Origin: Colius striatus
Lineage: Eukaryota; Chordata; Aves; Coliiformes; Coliidae
Length of the DNA: 64,000 bases
Assembly: GCF_028858725.1 (NCBI RefSeq)
Contig: NC_084790.1
Location: forward strand, 6,082,001 to 6,146,000
Direction of reading: 5' to 3'
Positions 31,551 through 44,371 of this stretch are shown here, one piece after another. Position 1 is the first letter of the stretch. Each line of letters opens with the position of its first letter. The notes below the pieces were generated by a model. It worked only from the letters and a program-made list of their open reading frames with translations. It searched no databases and was not told the origin of the DNA. A program made the translations under genes and the position numbers.

Positions 31551-33867
31551 AGCTTGCTCCTCCTTTAGCTTTTGGAATGGGAGGGGAAAGAACAGTGTTA
31601 CAACTCTTTGGCTGAATTTATGTTCTGGGTTCCCATGTGTCACTGTTTGTGCTGCCTGCATCAGCCTTTCCTGCAAATCTTTTCATTGACTCAATGCAAC
31701 TGGAATCAAGGCAAGACAGATTGTTACCTGATTGTCATCCTCAGCGGTCCAAACTGGGTGAAGACCAGCTGGAGAGAGACATCTGAGCGCACAGTAGGGA
31801 TGTCTTTTGTGCATAAAGGCTTTTATTTGCTCTTCCTTACTTGGAAATCCTTTTTAGTCTTCTGCCTCGGCATGTTTCAAACTGTGCTCTCTCATTATGT
31901 AAAATAAAGGTACAAATGTAGCTTCTGTTGGATATTTATTGTTCAGAAGAGCTTTATCTCTGAAATTTTGTTAACTTGTGCTGGCTGTCAGGGGACACTG
32001 CAGTCTCCCACAGCACCTCTCGCTCGCTGTTCGCAGCATGGCACATGAAACAGAGCTGAAACAGGCACCGTCACTCCTCTAGTGATGTGTTCCCCTGATG
32101 GTATTTTTTCGTATTTTTTTTCTTGACCTCCTCCAGATTAGGATTTTTTCCTGCATTTATCTGTTTACCACCCCTTCTGATAGAGATTTAAATAAAACAA
32201 TGCTGCTTTTAGTTTTTAATCAGTACTGTTGTGAACATTTTTGAGGGATCAGTGTTTTTCTGCTGTTATGCAAAAACTTGACAATAGAAATCTAAGTGTA
32301 TCAGAAAGGCTTGATGAATCTCTAATTGTTTGTTTATTTTGGTCTTTAAAAAAAAAAAAGGATTCAGGAAACACACTTGACCTCATCTGAAGTGTCTCTT
32401 AGTCATGAGATGCAAAAATAATTCATAAAAGCCAGACAGGAGCTAAAATTGCCTTCTCTGAGCTCTGTCTTGTTGCATAGTGACTGCTGGAATGAAGACA
32501 AGTCCTGCTAAAGCTCTGAAAGATCCGTCATGCTGGATTCTTTATAGGGTAAGAAATCAGTGTGTCAGGAGTGCATGACTCTCTTCTTGCCTTGTATTTA
32601 TAGAGAGACTGACCTGATAAGGCATCCTGCTGCATTCCAGTGCTGTCAGTCATCTTTTGGGTGCTGGAACTGGACACTATGGGGCCAAAGGGTATTTGGT
32701 GCCCAGTTTGAGTATCAAGTGGGTGTCATCACTGCTTTAAACCAAGCGCCTGGGCATCCTATCCTTTCTCTCCCTGTTGCTTCTGGCAGTAGTAGAAGCC
32801 TCTCTGCTGTACCACACTGGAGACCACCTCTGCGTTGTCAGTCCTTGCAGCAGGAGCTCTGCAGTCTTGGATCCTGGCTTTAGAAGTAAAACAGTGCTGT
32901 CTAGGAAAACTTACCTGCCTTGGCTTCTTCCCTAGGATAGGCATTCTGTTACTGCAAGAGTGATTCCAGCCACACTGATGAGGCAGTAGCTGAAGCAGGT
33001 GGTGTCCTGGTTCTATCCCATCCACTCTGCCTAGGGTCACTTGCATTTGTAGGCTAGAGCTGTGGCACGAAGAATGTTTTCTATTCAATATCTTCATTAC
33101 CTTGTCAGCATTGAATATTCACAAAACTTCTGTCAGGTGCAGCCAATGTTGTCAGCACTGTGAAATCAAAGTAAGCTGAGATCAAAGTAAGAAATGAACA
33201 CATCCCTTGTATCTTGACAATGTCTTTTTTAAGCAAGAAGCAAAACCTGGAGGGATTCAAGGTGCAGCTGGATGGTGGTTGTGCTGCCATGACACTGGTC
33301 TCCTATGCTTTCCCCTTCTGCTCTGTTGGTGCTTCAAAGCTGGGGCAAGATGACCCATAGCACTACTGTTACATAGAACTTACACTTGCGAGGGCTTTAG
33401 TTTCTGCTGGTCTTGTACCCTGAACCACCTCCCAGGAAGTGCTGAAGCACTGCTGGTGATGTGAGGAATAAAGACTGAGCAGTGTGATTTGACCCCAGCT
33501 TGTCAAACTGCAGCTTTTGTTCTGCCTGTGTGTCCCTGGGCACCCTGGCTCTGTGCACTGCAGCAGAGGTGGCTGTTTTCTGTGCAGCAGAGAAAGAGAA
33601 GGTTCATGGGACAGACAGGAAGGCAGCTGAATGTTGCCAAGGAGTTTCTCTCCTTGCAGTGGACTCTGCAGTTTTTGCATTTAAATGCAGAATCTTTAAC
33701 TTAACCTCTTCAGTGCAACATGTACATTGTGCAGGTGGCTCCGGGCTTGTATCTGATCCCATGTTCACACCAGATTTTGCACATTTCTCTGTTCTGTGTG
33801 ACTCTGGTGCCTCAAATGGGTGCTATTGTACATGTGCCACCACAAGTGCCTGCAGAGAAAGGAAATT

Positions 33868-33907
33868 AGCTTTGATTCTCTCACAGAAGCTTTGATTCTC
33901 TCACAGG
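33868..33907 (+). repeat. 20-bp tandem duplication (two units)
   Basis: The 20-base unit AGCTTTGATTCTCTCACAGA is directly repeated at 33888-33907 with one change in the last base. Confidence 0.8.
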
Positions 33908-33997
33908 CAGTCATTTCTGTTGGGTCCTATGGTACACGACTGTAAAATGGAGATGGTGCTGCAGAGCTTGTGTGAGGATGAACAGCAGAGCTGCTTT

Positions 33998-34070
33998 CAT
34001 GGAATCATAAAATAGTAGGGATTGGAAGGGACCTCTAGAGATCATCTAGTCCACTCCCTCTGCTAAAGCA
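33998..34070 (-). mobile_element. CR1 terminal fragment, minus orientation
   Basis: About 70 bases match the reverse complement of the CR1 end (GGAATCATAAAATAG, then GGACCTCTAGAGATCATCTA). The similarity stops just after the CTGCTAAAGCA motif. Confidence 0.85.
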
Positions 34071-37000
34071 ATTGCAGTTCACTAACCTGCCTGAAACACC
34101 TTTGTCTGGCACTTCAGTCGAGTATGTTGCATGCCTGCCAAGTGGAGTGTGCATCTGAGAGCTAAGTTCCACGCTGTCTTGTCAGCTACCGTGGGTGCCT
34201 TCATGCCTCTGTTTGAAGGTGTTTGATGTTGGGCTAGCTAATAGTGAGTTCTGGAGTATTTCTCAGCTCACTGGTTGCCTGAATTGCATTGCAGGAGCTC
34301 TGTCTGGGAACACAAGAGGAGTATGACAGCACTCAGTATCCTCCTGCATTGGCTGGTTCAGGGAAGTTGGGGTGATACCTGATCTGTCAGGCTTTCCCTG
34401 CTCTGGGATGTGTTTTGGTACCCACTGGAGCATGAAACAAGTCCTGTCAGTTTGTTTCTGACCACATATTAATGGAGAAAATTGTAATAACCGTGAAAAA
34501 CTAATGGCCACACTAATAGCCCTGCTTGTGATAGATTGTAAGCATTCTCAGAGCAGATGAGCCCTTCCAGGCTCCTTGTACCACTGACCACTCTGTAAAA
34601 GGGACGTTCCTCAACTGCTTATCATGGGAATGTGCTTTGTAACTGTTCCACATCAGTGACACAGAGGAGTGCAGTAGCTGTCAGTGGGGGTGGATGTCTG
34701 TTTTTCTTTCTTCAGGCAGTGCAACCTCTCAGGAAAGCAGCTTTTTCCTCCTTTTGCTGTTATTTGCCAGTCAAAGTAAAGGAGTCTTTTGATGGAGCAG
34801 AACACTGTCATGCTGTTGACTGTCCTAATTCATTAAGGCTCCAGCAGCACTTTCAGGAACTTTTCTTTCCTCTTTTCCCTCTCCCTATCCAGGCAGATGT
34901 AAACGCTACTTTTCTGCTATTGCTGGAACATGCAAAGAGCACGTTGGGTTATGTTTCCTTCCCTGCCAGACTCTTTTCACGGGCAGCCATGTGAGGACTT
35001 TACTGTGCTGCTGTGTGTAGTTGTTCAGCTACCTCTCTGCGTGCAGTGCAGTCTTTGGAAGGCAGTGCAAGGGAAATATTACGCTTCCATCATTTTCTGG
35101 TAAGTGAGGTACATGGAGGTACAAGCCTGAATGCTGATGAGCCTGCCTTAAAACCTCCAGCAGCAGGGAAGATGTTCTGATTTTCAGTGGGTTGGGCTGA
35201 GCCTGAGATAGGAAGAGTCAAAGAGAATTAGCTGGTAAATAAGATCTCCAGCCTTTTCTTTGATCCGCTCTGCATCTTCAACTGCTTAAAGGCTTCCCAA
35301 GGAAGCAGGGTTTTGGGGGAGGAAGAATTTATCCATCCAAAGACTATCCCGTGGCTCTGTTAAATGCATGACTGCAAGATACTCTAGCAGGGGGCTGGGA
35401 AGAAATCTGAAGGTAGCCTAGCAAATCCCTGCCAAAGAGGCTTCTCTTCCTTCTATTCACGAAGAGCCTGCTGAGCAGACAGGGCAAGCTTTAAAACTAC
35501 TGTGACTTCCCTTTTTTTGCTGCCATGTAAGCTCCTCTGATCAGAGCTTTAATCTAGCTAAAGTTAGTGGATTTGCAGAAAGCCTGATCTTTGTATCACA
35601 GTATAGAATGAGGAGGGTGATCTGAAGTGCTGACATCTCCTTGGGCAGTGGTCAGCCTTAAACACCCTTCTGGCATTGCACAGAGAAAGCCAGGGCAGGG
35701 GAAGCTGGTGTAGTGGTGTTGCAAAAGGTTGGTTTCGACTTGGTTGGATAAGCCAGTCAAAAATTGGAAAGGTAAAAAGGGGTAGAAGGTCAAGGAAGGA
35801 AGAGACCAATAGCAGCAGTAGGTGCTGTGTGTTGACATGGAGGTGCTAAGGTGTGTGGTGAGGTGAAGGTAGAGCCTTGCTGCCCTTATGTCCCTGTAGC
35901 GTCCCTCAGGGGCTTCTTCTGCTTACTCAAGTGCTGCTCCAGAGAGCCCTACCTGAAGGAGAGCCATACAGCTGGGAGCACACAGGTTGTGGTGTCTGGC
36001 TTCCACTCTGTTTTGGCTCCAGCCTCCTCTTTGATGAGCCTTTTCACTTCTGTTTCCCTTGCAGGGAAGATGGGAACAACGATTGGTCTTTGGCAAACCA
36101 CCCTGTGCTTCTGCCAATAGCAATTGATTCAAGGCTTAGGGTTAATATTCCTACATTGCAATCTGCTTGTATATATTCACCCAGGTGACTCCCAGCGCAT
36201 TCTTGCTCTTGAAGGAGGCCTTATTTACAGTGCCTTTTTATTTGGACAAAGGAGAGACATGCAGGTAAAACCGTTTCCCACCTCTGAGTCCAGCTACTCT
36301 TGCAGTTCAGGCCGTTGGTTGGAGTTGTGACTGGATTATCTCGTCTTCTAATTGCCACCCTGCTTGGAGGCAGCTGCTGAACTGGGCCTAAGCTGATTTT
36401 GGATGGCAAATTCTCTTAGTTTAATTCTCAGCAACACTGAGGAACTTGTCAACATGCAAATATCCCTTGGCGTTTCTCTAGCCACAAGCATGCCCTGGAG
36501 ACCTTTGCCAGCTGGTGACCCCCAGCAATTAGCTTGCCAGGCTCTTAGCTGTGGACAGGTTCCATTTGTAAGGGCTCTTTACTAACGGTTCCCTGAACTC
36601 TGATGCCTTTGAACCCAGCTTGTCTATTCCCTTTTGATGCTGTTGGTACAGAATTGTGATGTCTCATTCTTTGAGCTTTCCTTGCCCTGTTACCACTCTC
36701 ACTTCTGCCCACTTCCTTTCCAGACTTCTTAATATGTCATTGGCTGATGTGGGAATTCTTTATTTCCTGGTGTCAGTAACCTTTGGGTCCCAAATGGGTA
36801 TGTATGAGGCCAGTGTGCCTCAAAGCCATTCTCTTGTGAACCTAAACTCGCCCCACATCTGCATGGAAGGTGTCCTACCACCATAGAAAGATGTTCAAAG
36901 TTCCAGACTCCCAAGGAGTCACTTAAACTATAGCATATAAAAAAAAAAGTGGGAAAAAAATGAAGACACACACATTTCTGAGACCATTTCTTTTGCAACT

Positions 37001-39469
37001 CCCTCTTATTCTTCTAAGAGGCATTTGTCTGTCTTTGAACCCAAAAGAAGTTTTTCTAGCCTCTTGACTAGATAGCTTGAAACTCTGTGGGATTTCTCAG
37101 CTTGCTGCAATATTAGGCAGTGCCAGTGATTAATGAGATCACAGTCTGTATTCCTTCCTCTGTCAGCTTCTCAAAAAGACAGTACTTGGAGAAGTGCACA
37201 AAGGAGATGAAAAGGAAGCTGCTTGTGAATTATAAACAGCCTTTCAGGCTGATGTTATTTCATGGGGCTGTCACTCCATTTTAATTAAGTAATTCAGGTG
37301 GAATGATGTTTTTTTAAGAAACCCTGTTTGTGTTTGATCATCTTTCAGAGGTAACACTTAGATAGCTCATGTCTGTTGAATTTTCATTTTCAAGTAACAA
37401 GAGTGGATGCTCACTGCCCTTACTGATTAGATAACAGAGAAGGAAGACACTGCAGCATCTGAGCACAGGATACAACAGCCGAGAGGCTTTGCACTGTCAG
37501 TGTCTGGGTGGTTGCTTGGATGTTTTGTGGCTGGTGTGAAAGATGGAGCTGCTCGATTGGACTTAGTGATGAGTACCAGAGTGTGCAAATCCATCTGATT
37601 TCTCTAAAAGCACTGCACTCAGTTTATGCTGAAATTTCTCATTCCTCTGTTTTCTCACCAACATGTGGCTCGTAACCCCCGCACCCAGCCACGAGCAGAT
37701 CTGCCAACGCCTGGTTTATTTTGGGGTTTGCGCGTATGTAAATCAAGCCATCGGTTCCCAGACTCGTGATCTCTGGAGCTGCGAAGTTTGAATCGTTGCA
37801 GATCAAGATTCTACCTCTTCCTCTGTCATCGGGGATAGTCCCGCAGCAGTTCAGAGCAGGGGCTGTAAGATTGTGTCCTGTTGATCTCAGGCTGCAGTTG
37901 TAGCTCTATGTGTTGCTGGGCCCAGGGGTGAGTGGGGTGCAGCTGATGACCCATTTTCCTTGGATGGGCATCACGGGAGCACTCATCTCCTGGCACCAGA
38001 AGGGTTGAGGGGCTGCGTTTTTGTGCTCCTTTGTGGCAGTGCTAATGTTGTCTGGCACAGATTACACAAGGCTGAGTGCCGCTAAAGCACAGCTGTGTGG
38101 TCTCTGGCATCTGCTTTCTGTCCCCTCTGCCACTCGGCCACTCTCAATAGGGAATATTGTTTTCAGTATTGGTTTTATTTACCTTTCATTGTGGAGAAAC
38201 GTTTTGCCAAGAGATTAAAACTTCAGTTTGCCTGACTTGATTTGGGATCTAAATCTTCCCAGGCGGAAAGTAATGGAGGCTTTGTGCGTGGTTTGCTGGT
38301 GGCTATCCTGCGCAGCAGCAGAATGAGGGCTCTGCTGTGTCTTTGTGCTGGTGGTGATGTGTCCTGACTGTGCTCCAGAAAGACATCTGGGGTGCTAGTT
38401 TGCTGGCTGTGCAGGAATGACTGCTGCCTGACGGGCAGGGGACTGTGTGAAGCCATGGGCCTTTGTGCTCTCCAGTGCAGAGGGGTCATTAGGCAGGAGA
38501 AACGTGCTGGTTAATGGGAGAAGTTTCTTTCCAACACCTGGGGCTGGTTTATGCCCTGTAAACGAGTCTTAAATGTGTTCTAGATGGAAACTTCTCATGT
38601 ATTTAGTTCATTTATTGATTCCATTTTCTTTTTTAATTGCAGTTTGCCTAGGCAAAACAGTTGGCTTTACTCACAGTAGTGCCGCTCCAGCCACGTTCTA
38701 GTAGCTTTTCCTTCCACTGACAGCCTAGACCAGGCCATTTTAATGATGCCTTTAAGCCTAACAAGAGAAGTGCTTTCATTTCTGTCTCAGTTCTGATGGA
38801 CATGAATCCTGGACAGTGTCAGAGTTGTGTCTCTGGTGTCTTGACTCACCATCATGGCATCTTTCAAATGAGGCAAGGTCAGGCTGGGCACAGATGGGCA
38901 CAGAGACCTTTGTGAGTGTTGGACTGAAAGCAGTGCATGGTTTTGCAAGCAGCATGGGGACTGTCACATAAAGAAGATAGGCTCTACTGTCAGGTCTCTG
39001 CAACCTTGTGTGAAAGGTGTGATGTTGCTTTTAGCATCTGTGCCAAACTCCACTCTTGCTCTGGTCTTCAGTGCTGTCAGTGGCTATTAAAGATTTGCAT
39101 CATTTCACTTAAGGCTTTTCCTTACTGGATGTGTAGTCCTGAATGCTGTGGGCTCTTTGAGATGTAAATTGCTATTTTGGCTTTTAGCTCCTAATGTCTT
39201 GTGCAACACACACCTCCAGGGACTGTTCTGGCGCCTGGTGCAGCCGTGAAATGCTATTCAAATGCTTGAGAGTTGCTCCTGGTTGCTCAATGTTGAGCTT
39301 AGCTGACTGAGTCCTGGAGAAACGTATCCAGCCAGAGTCACTCTGTGATCTGTATACCTTGAGCCACCCTGCTCTCCCTCCACTCTGTAGTGAATCCACA
39401 CGCACACCCAGCCCACTCTGGTTACAGCAGATTGGAGTATCTGCTCCTGTCCAGATTACACTTGTCTGG

Positions 39470-39808
39470 AGCTGCCTGAAAGGGAGTTGTAGTGAGGTGG
39501 GAGTCAATCTCCTTTCTCCCCATAGCCTCGTGATAGGACACGAGGAAACCGCCTCAAGTTGCACCAGGACAGGTTTAGATTGGACATAAGGAAGAACTTT
39601 TTCACTTAGAGGGTTATTAGGCATTGGAATGGGCTGCCCACGGAGGTGGTGGAGTCACCATCCCTGGAGCTATTTAAAAGACACATAGATGAGATGCTGA
39701 GGGACATGGACTCATTTAGTGATGGGCTTGGCAGTGTGAGGGCAGTGGTTGGACTTGATGATCTTAAAGATGTTTTCCAACTGTAATGATTCTATGATTC
39801 TATAATCT
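39470..39808 (+). mobile_element. CR1 3'-end copy, plus orientation
   Basis: It starts in the CTGAAAGGGAGTTGTAGTGAG block, continues through GGTTTAGATTGGACATAAGG (39570-39589), GGGCTGCCCACGGAGG and GATGATCTTAAAGATG, and ends with two ATTCTATG/ATTCTATA repeats. Confidence 0.92.
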
Positions 39809-40050
39809 TAACACAATGGGAACGACAAAGCAATTCGCGTTTAGTGGCAGGAGATGGCCTAACTCCCACCAGTTAAAACTTGCCTCTTGGACAAACTGGA
39901 TTTATGCTCAGGGCGCTAAGTAAGTTGCACATACACGGCAAAAAGCAGAGGTACTGGTGAGCTGGGGCCAGAAGTCAGGCTGTTTCTCCAGCTCCTGGTG
40001 ACAACAACTTTGCACACTGCTTCCCGGACAGAGTGCATTGTGCACAGCTC

Positions 40051-40110
40051 AGAGCAGCTGCTCAGCACACCTCCTCTCTCAGAGCAGCTGCTCAGCACAC
40101 CTCCTCTCTC
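40051..40110 (+). repeat. Perfect 30-bp tandem duplication
   Basis: The 30 bases at 40051-40080, starting AGAGCAGCTGCTCAGC, are repeated without change at 40081-40110. The identity implies a recent duplication or active length variation. Confidence 0.9.
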
Positions 40111-43100
40111 AAAAGGCGGGCTGCAGGTTTGGGAGAGGTACAGTTTAGAGGAGCTGTTAATTATGGGATGGGCTGTTGCTTTTTAGATAGTGTCCCTGGT
40201 TAACAAGAATAGTTCTGCTGAAAACGGATAAGATTCTTTGAAGGGTTTGTGCTTTATCTGTCATGCAGAGGATGCTGTGGAAGTTTATCTCTGCACAGTT
40301 GTAATTATTCAGTACTGAACCATTGCTTCAAGGTGGAGCTGATTTTATACTTTTTAGACTATTTTTTACCCTTAATGTTTTGTTTTTCACTGAGAGACAC
40401 TTCCCCTTCCCCCACTCGAAAAGTAAAACAAATGGGATTATCGTTATAGACTTCTTTCAAAATTCAAAGCAGTTTCTCAAATGCACATTTTTTCCAGACT
40501 GTCTTTGTTTAAGAAGTCTAATCTAAAATACACAGCTTTAATAAGGCGTAAATTCTCTTTAGTCTTATGAATTTATTACCTGAGTCAAAATCCAAAGCAA
40601 AGCTGAGACTTTCTCTGTAGAATAAGAGGACGTTGTGTACAGACATTTCAGTTTTGCTTCTTGGTTTCCACTACACAGATCTTTCCTAAGACTGTGTACA
40701 TCATCAGTATGGTTTTGAGTGAGCAGTGTTTTTAGCTGACATCTATAATGGATGAAAGAGGGAGAGAGTGAAGCTCAGCATCCATCAGAGAGGCATAAAA
40801 TGTCTTTCTAGATGATGTTCCTGATGAATAGGACCGTATGATTATATAGGCTCTGTATTTCAAATTCTACTGGGAGAGCTTTGCAGCTTTGAGATAATGG
40901 TGGTGGTGGCTCACTCATATTTACCCGTTGAATCACTTTGTGAGATTAATGTTAATTATTTGCTTATCTGGTGCTGATGAAATTTCATCAGCCCTATTGT
41001 AATGGGTTTAAATCTCTGCCCTCCCAGGCCTCAGAGGGCAAATTGTAGGAAATGCTTCTTGTGGGAGGGGCAGCACTTGTGATAAAAGGCATCTGTTGAG
41101 TGAGCATTTCTTCAGCTAAAAGCAAGATGCAGGAGCTGGATCCCCTTCTCTGCCCTTTGGCTCATGCCAGTTTGAGGAGTTCTTGTTCTCCCCTGACACT
41201 GCTCGCTGCATATAGTGGCTCAGGCGCAGAGTGACTCCGCTCCTCTGCGTGCCGCGCTACAGACACGGTGGGAGGACGTGATGCTTCATCTGCAGGGAGA
41301 TGATTCTACTCTCCATAGCAAACCAGGCATCAGTCTCCAAAATCAGTGTCCAAATGAATGAGTGACCATAGCATTTCATAAGCTGCAGCCAGGTTTCAAG
41401 TGCTCTCAAGGCCCCTTTGAGTGTTTTTTTTTAATGGATCTTTGTGGCTTTTGTACATGCTTTTTTTCCTTGTAACAAAAAAAGCAACTTTTCCTGTCTT
41501 GTCTCTGACAAATCAATGGCTACATGCTCCTAAGTCCATCTCCAGTCATCTGGCTCAGATATGACTGAGTCTTGCGCTGTGTGGAGCTTTGGGAATAGAG
41601 GCTGTCTCTGCTCTGCTGTGAGCAGCAGTGTGTTAAAAGCCGTCTGGCAAAGCTCAGACACAGAGCAAGACTATCAGCTTCTCTAAAGAACACCCGTCCA
41701 TTTTCTTGTGCTGAAAAGTCCTGTCCCTGGCAGGTCAGCAGGAAGCAGGGTGGCAGAGCCCTGTGACCACACGGCAGATCCCTCAGCCTTTGCTGAATCA
41801 CTGCATGCTGCCGTTGTGCCAAGGGCTGCACAGATGCTAAATGCTCTATTCAGAGGGAAAGTGTAGGATCTTTGGCTCTGGAGCCAGCAGATGAGCCTTT
41901 GGCGGGGTATGCGAGCTCACTAGTTGTCAGGCTAGGAGTCCTCTCTGGGAAATTCTTGTCCAGAAACAAGAAAGGACTAGATATGCCTTTCCAGGGAGAC
42001 TGGGAGAGACACTGATTGCTCTTCTCTGAAAAACAAATGGGAGGAAGAGAGAAAAGGAGGCAGAATAAGGAAGCAGTAAGCCTCATTCACATCTAGCACT
42101 GCAGATTTGTGAGTGATTTGCCTCTGGGGCTGCAGCTGAGAAGCAAAGATATTACTATCTGTAGATGTTTAGTGAACTGAGCTGGGCTGGTGGCTATGGA
42201 CCACCAATTGTGAGTCAGGTAGGAACTGCTTCTACCATCCACATTTACCTACCAACAGACAGGGCAGCACGTGAGGAAAACTGCTGTACCTGGTCTGGTG
42301 TGTGTGTTTAGGGCAGAGGTCACACTGCTGGAGGTGCACACACACAAACACACAAGAGCAGCACATTTGTGTGTCATTTTACACTCATGTTCATGCCCAT
42401 ATTGCTTTTGTGAGCTGTACAGTAGGTTAACATGATATTTTAGTGTTTCAATGCTAAGTAGACATGTAAATAATATCAAGTGGTGGCCAGGTGATGTTCA
42501 GATATAATCAATAAGATTCTTTGAGTTCTAGGAGGTCAGCCATATGTCCAAATAATTAGGGCCATTTTTGCTCCATTTTTGAGATAAGAAAATGAAGCGT
42601 TTATTTTGTATTTTATACTTCATTTTTTATGGGTGATTTCCTTTCAGGGCAAGATCTGAAGCTGACTTAGTACAGTTCAGTAAAGTCGCTTTGTGGATGT
42701 CTAAGGCAGAAATTAAATTGCATAGTCATCTTGCTAAGGCTTAAAAAAAGCTGGGTGAGAGATCTGATTACTAGCACTGGAGTTTCTCATGCCTAGTTCC
42801 ATATATCCAGTTAATTTACTGCCAGCAGACAAACCCACATGAGTTTGCCACCTTGCTGGTGGTAACCTGAGCTTCATTGCATGTGATTACACTAATACCT
42901 GGTTATTAATCACTGCCAATGGCTGTAATTATGTCAGCTATTAGGAAGTCAAAGTAAAAGCAATATCTGACCGCCCAGCGTGGAGAATAAGGGGAGATAT
43001 GGTCACTGCTTCACAGAAACAGATAATGTAAACAGGTAATGTTTGTTGAAGCCTTCATTTCCTGCTGCAGATAGATGCACATTAGAAAAATAACCGCATT

Positions 43101-44282
43101 TTAGCACCTTTCTACTTCCATTTCAGTGTCCTGAGCTGCTTAGTGTGCTCTGCTGTACAGCACAGTATTGGCTTTCTGAGCACTGCAAGAGGGATTCAGG
43201 GTTAAAGCAGCTGTTAACGCTGTCCTGCCAGACCCACAGCCAAGCAAGGCCCTCTTTTCTAAGAGCCCCTGGTCTGAATCCTTCCCTGGAGAGTCCTGGT
43301 TTACCCCGGTGTGTCACTTTTTGATTGCTTTGAAGGTGATCAGTGTATGGTTATAGCTGTGTGTCCTTGATGGGTGTATCCACAGGGGCAGAAGGCATCC
43401 CTTGCTACAGCAGTGTCACACCTTGCCAGCAGGCACTTCTGTGGAGAGACTGATTAAATTGGCAAATGCAGAGTGCGGAGTGTGCAGCAGAAGGATGTCT
43501 GCCCTAAGCATGCTGCTTCCTGTGATCACCTGCGACAGAACAGTGGCTGAGCAGTGTCCCGTGTGCACCAGGATGGGCATTTGGCTTGGAGCATCTTAAA
43601 TCCCTGTGGAATTTCAATGTTGCAGTTGGGCAGAAGTTGCTTATATGCTTATTTTGATGGATGCAGTGGCTGGCACATGCTTTTGCTTGTACAGGAATAA
43701 TTAGATCTCCCTGTTCTTCACAAGGAACATTTGCTCCTTTATATGTTATTTATGCGAAATCTGTGTTCTCCTCTTGTCTAATGTCCATAGGTGATTTTTT
43801 TTTCTGTTCTCTGAGTGTGAATTGCTGTGGCCTGCTGCGCTGAGGGCTTGGTGCAGCTCTGCTGAAGCACAGCATCTTTCTGGGACAGCCCTTGTAGATC
43901 CCAGTTTGGCATGTTGGCCCTCCCTTCCCACTGTCAAAACATAGTCCTGGTGGGTTTGGAGGCACTAATGTTAGGTGCTTTGAGTAGTATTTCAGCACTG
44001 ATGTGAAACCAAATAGGTAACGTACCTTGAACTGTAACCTTCCCTGAGCAAAATGGTGTGACTTCAGGGCTCATCAGGAAAAGAGAACAGGCAGATACAG
44101 TCTTACAGTACTGAAAAGATGGTTGTCTTTTCTTGGCTTACTGCTCCCAGCGGGATGTTTAGTGCTCCTGGAAATCTGCTGACAAACCAAAATTGTCTTG
44201 TGGAGCAGTAGGTGGGCCCCAAATGAAGATGTGTTGTGTCTGGTGTTGCCTGACAGATGCTTGTTTTTACTCTGCTTTTCAG

Positions 44283-44371
44283 GTAACTTTGCTGAGAGAA
44301 GGCGGAGCAGCGTCAGGACGTCACCATGATGGAGGATCACGCAGCTGGCCAGGAGAAGCACATCCCATCAG
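44283..44371 (+). CDS. MAPT: MAPT exon 1 (leader plus first coding codons)
   Basis: The acceptor TTTTCAG ends at 44282, and the donor GTGAGC starts at 44372. An in-frame TGA (44293-44295) precedes GAG AAG GCG GAG CAG CGT. The codon aligned with mammalian Met1 is AAG at 44299-44301. The first usable starts are the tandem ATGs at 44326 and 44329, with A at position -3 of the first. The product begins [15 protein letters not shown] and ends in phase 1. Confidence 0.93.

Larger units (their letters stand above)
21561..44282 (+). other. MAPT: MAPT intron 0 (22.7 kb)
   Basis: This intron separates the promoter exon from the first coding exon, bounded by GTAGGG at 21561 and TTTTCAG ending at 44282. 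Within it I recognise CR1 fragments at about 25625-25722 (+), 27472-27955 (-), 33998-34070 (-) and 39470-39808 (+), and a few short tandem repeats. I saw no protein-coding exon. A very long first intron is typical of vertebrate MAPT. Confidence 0.7.
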
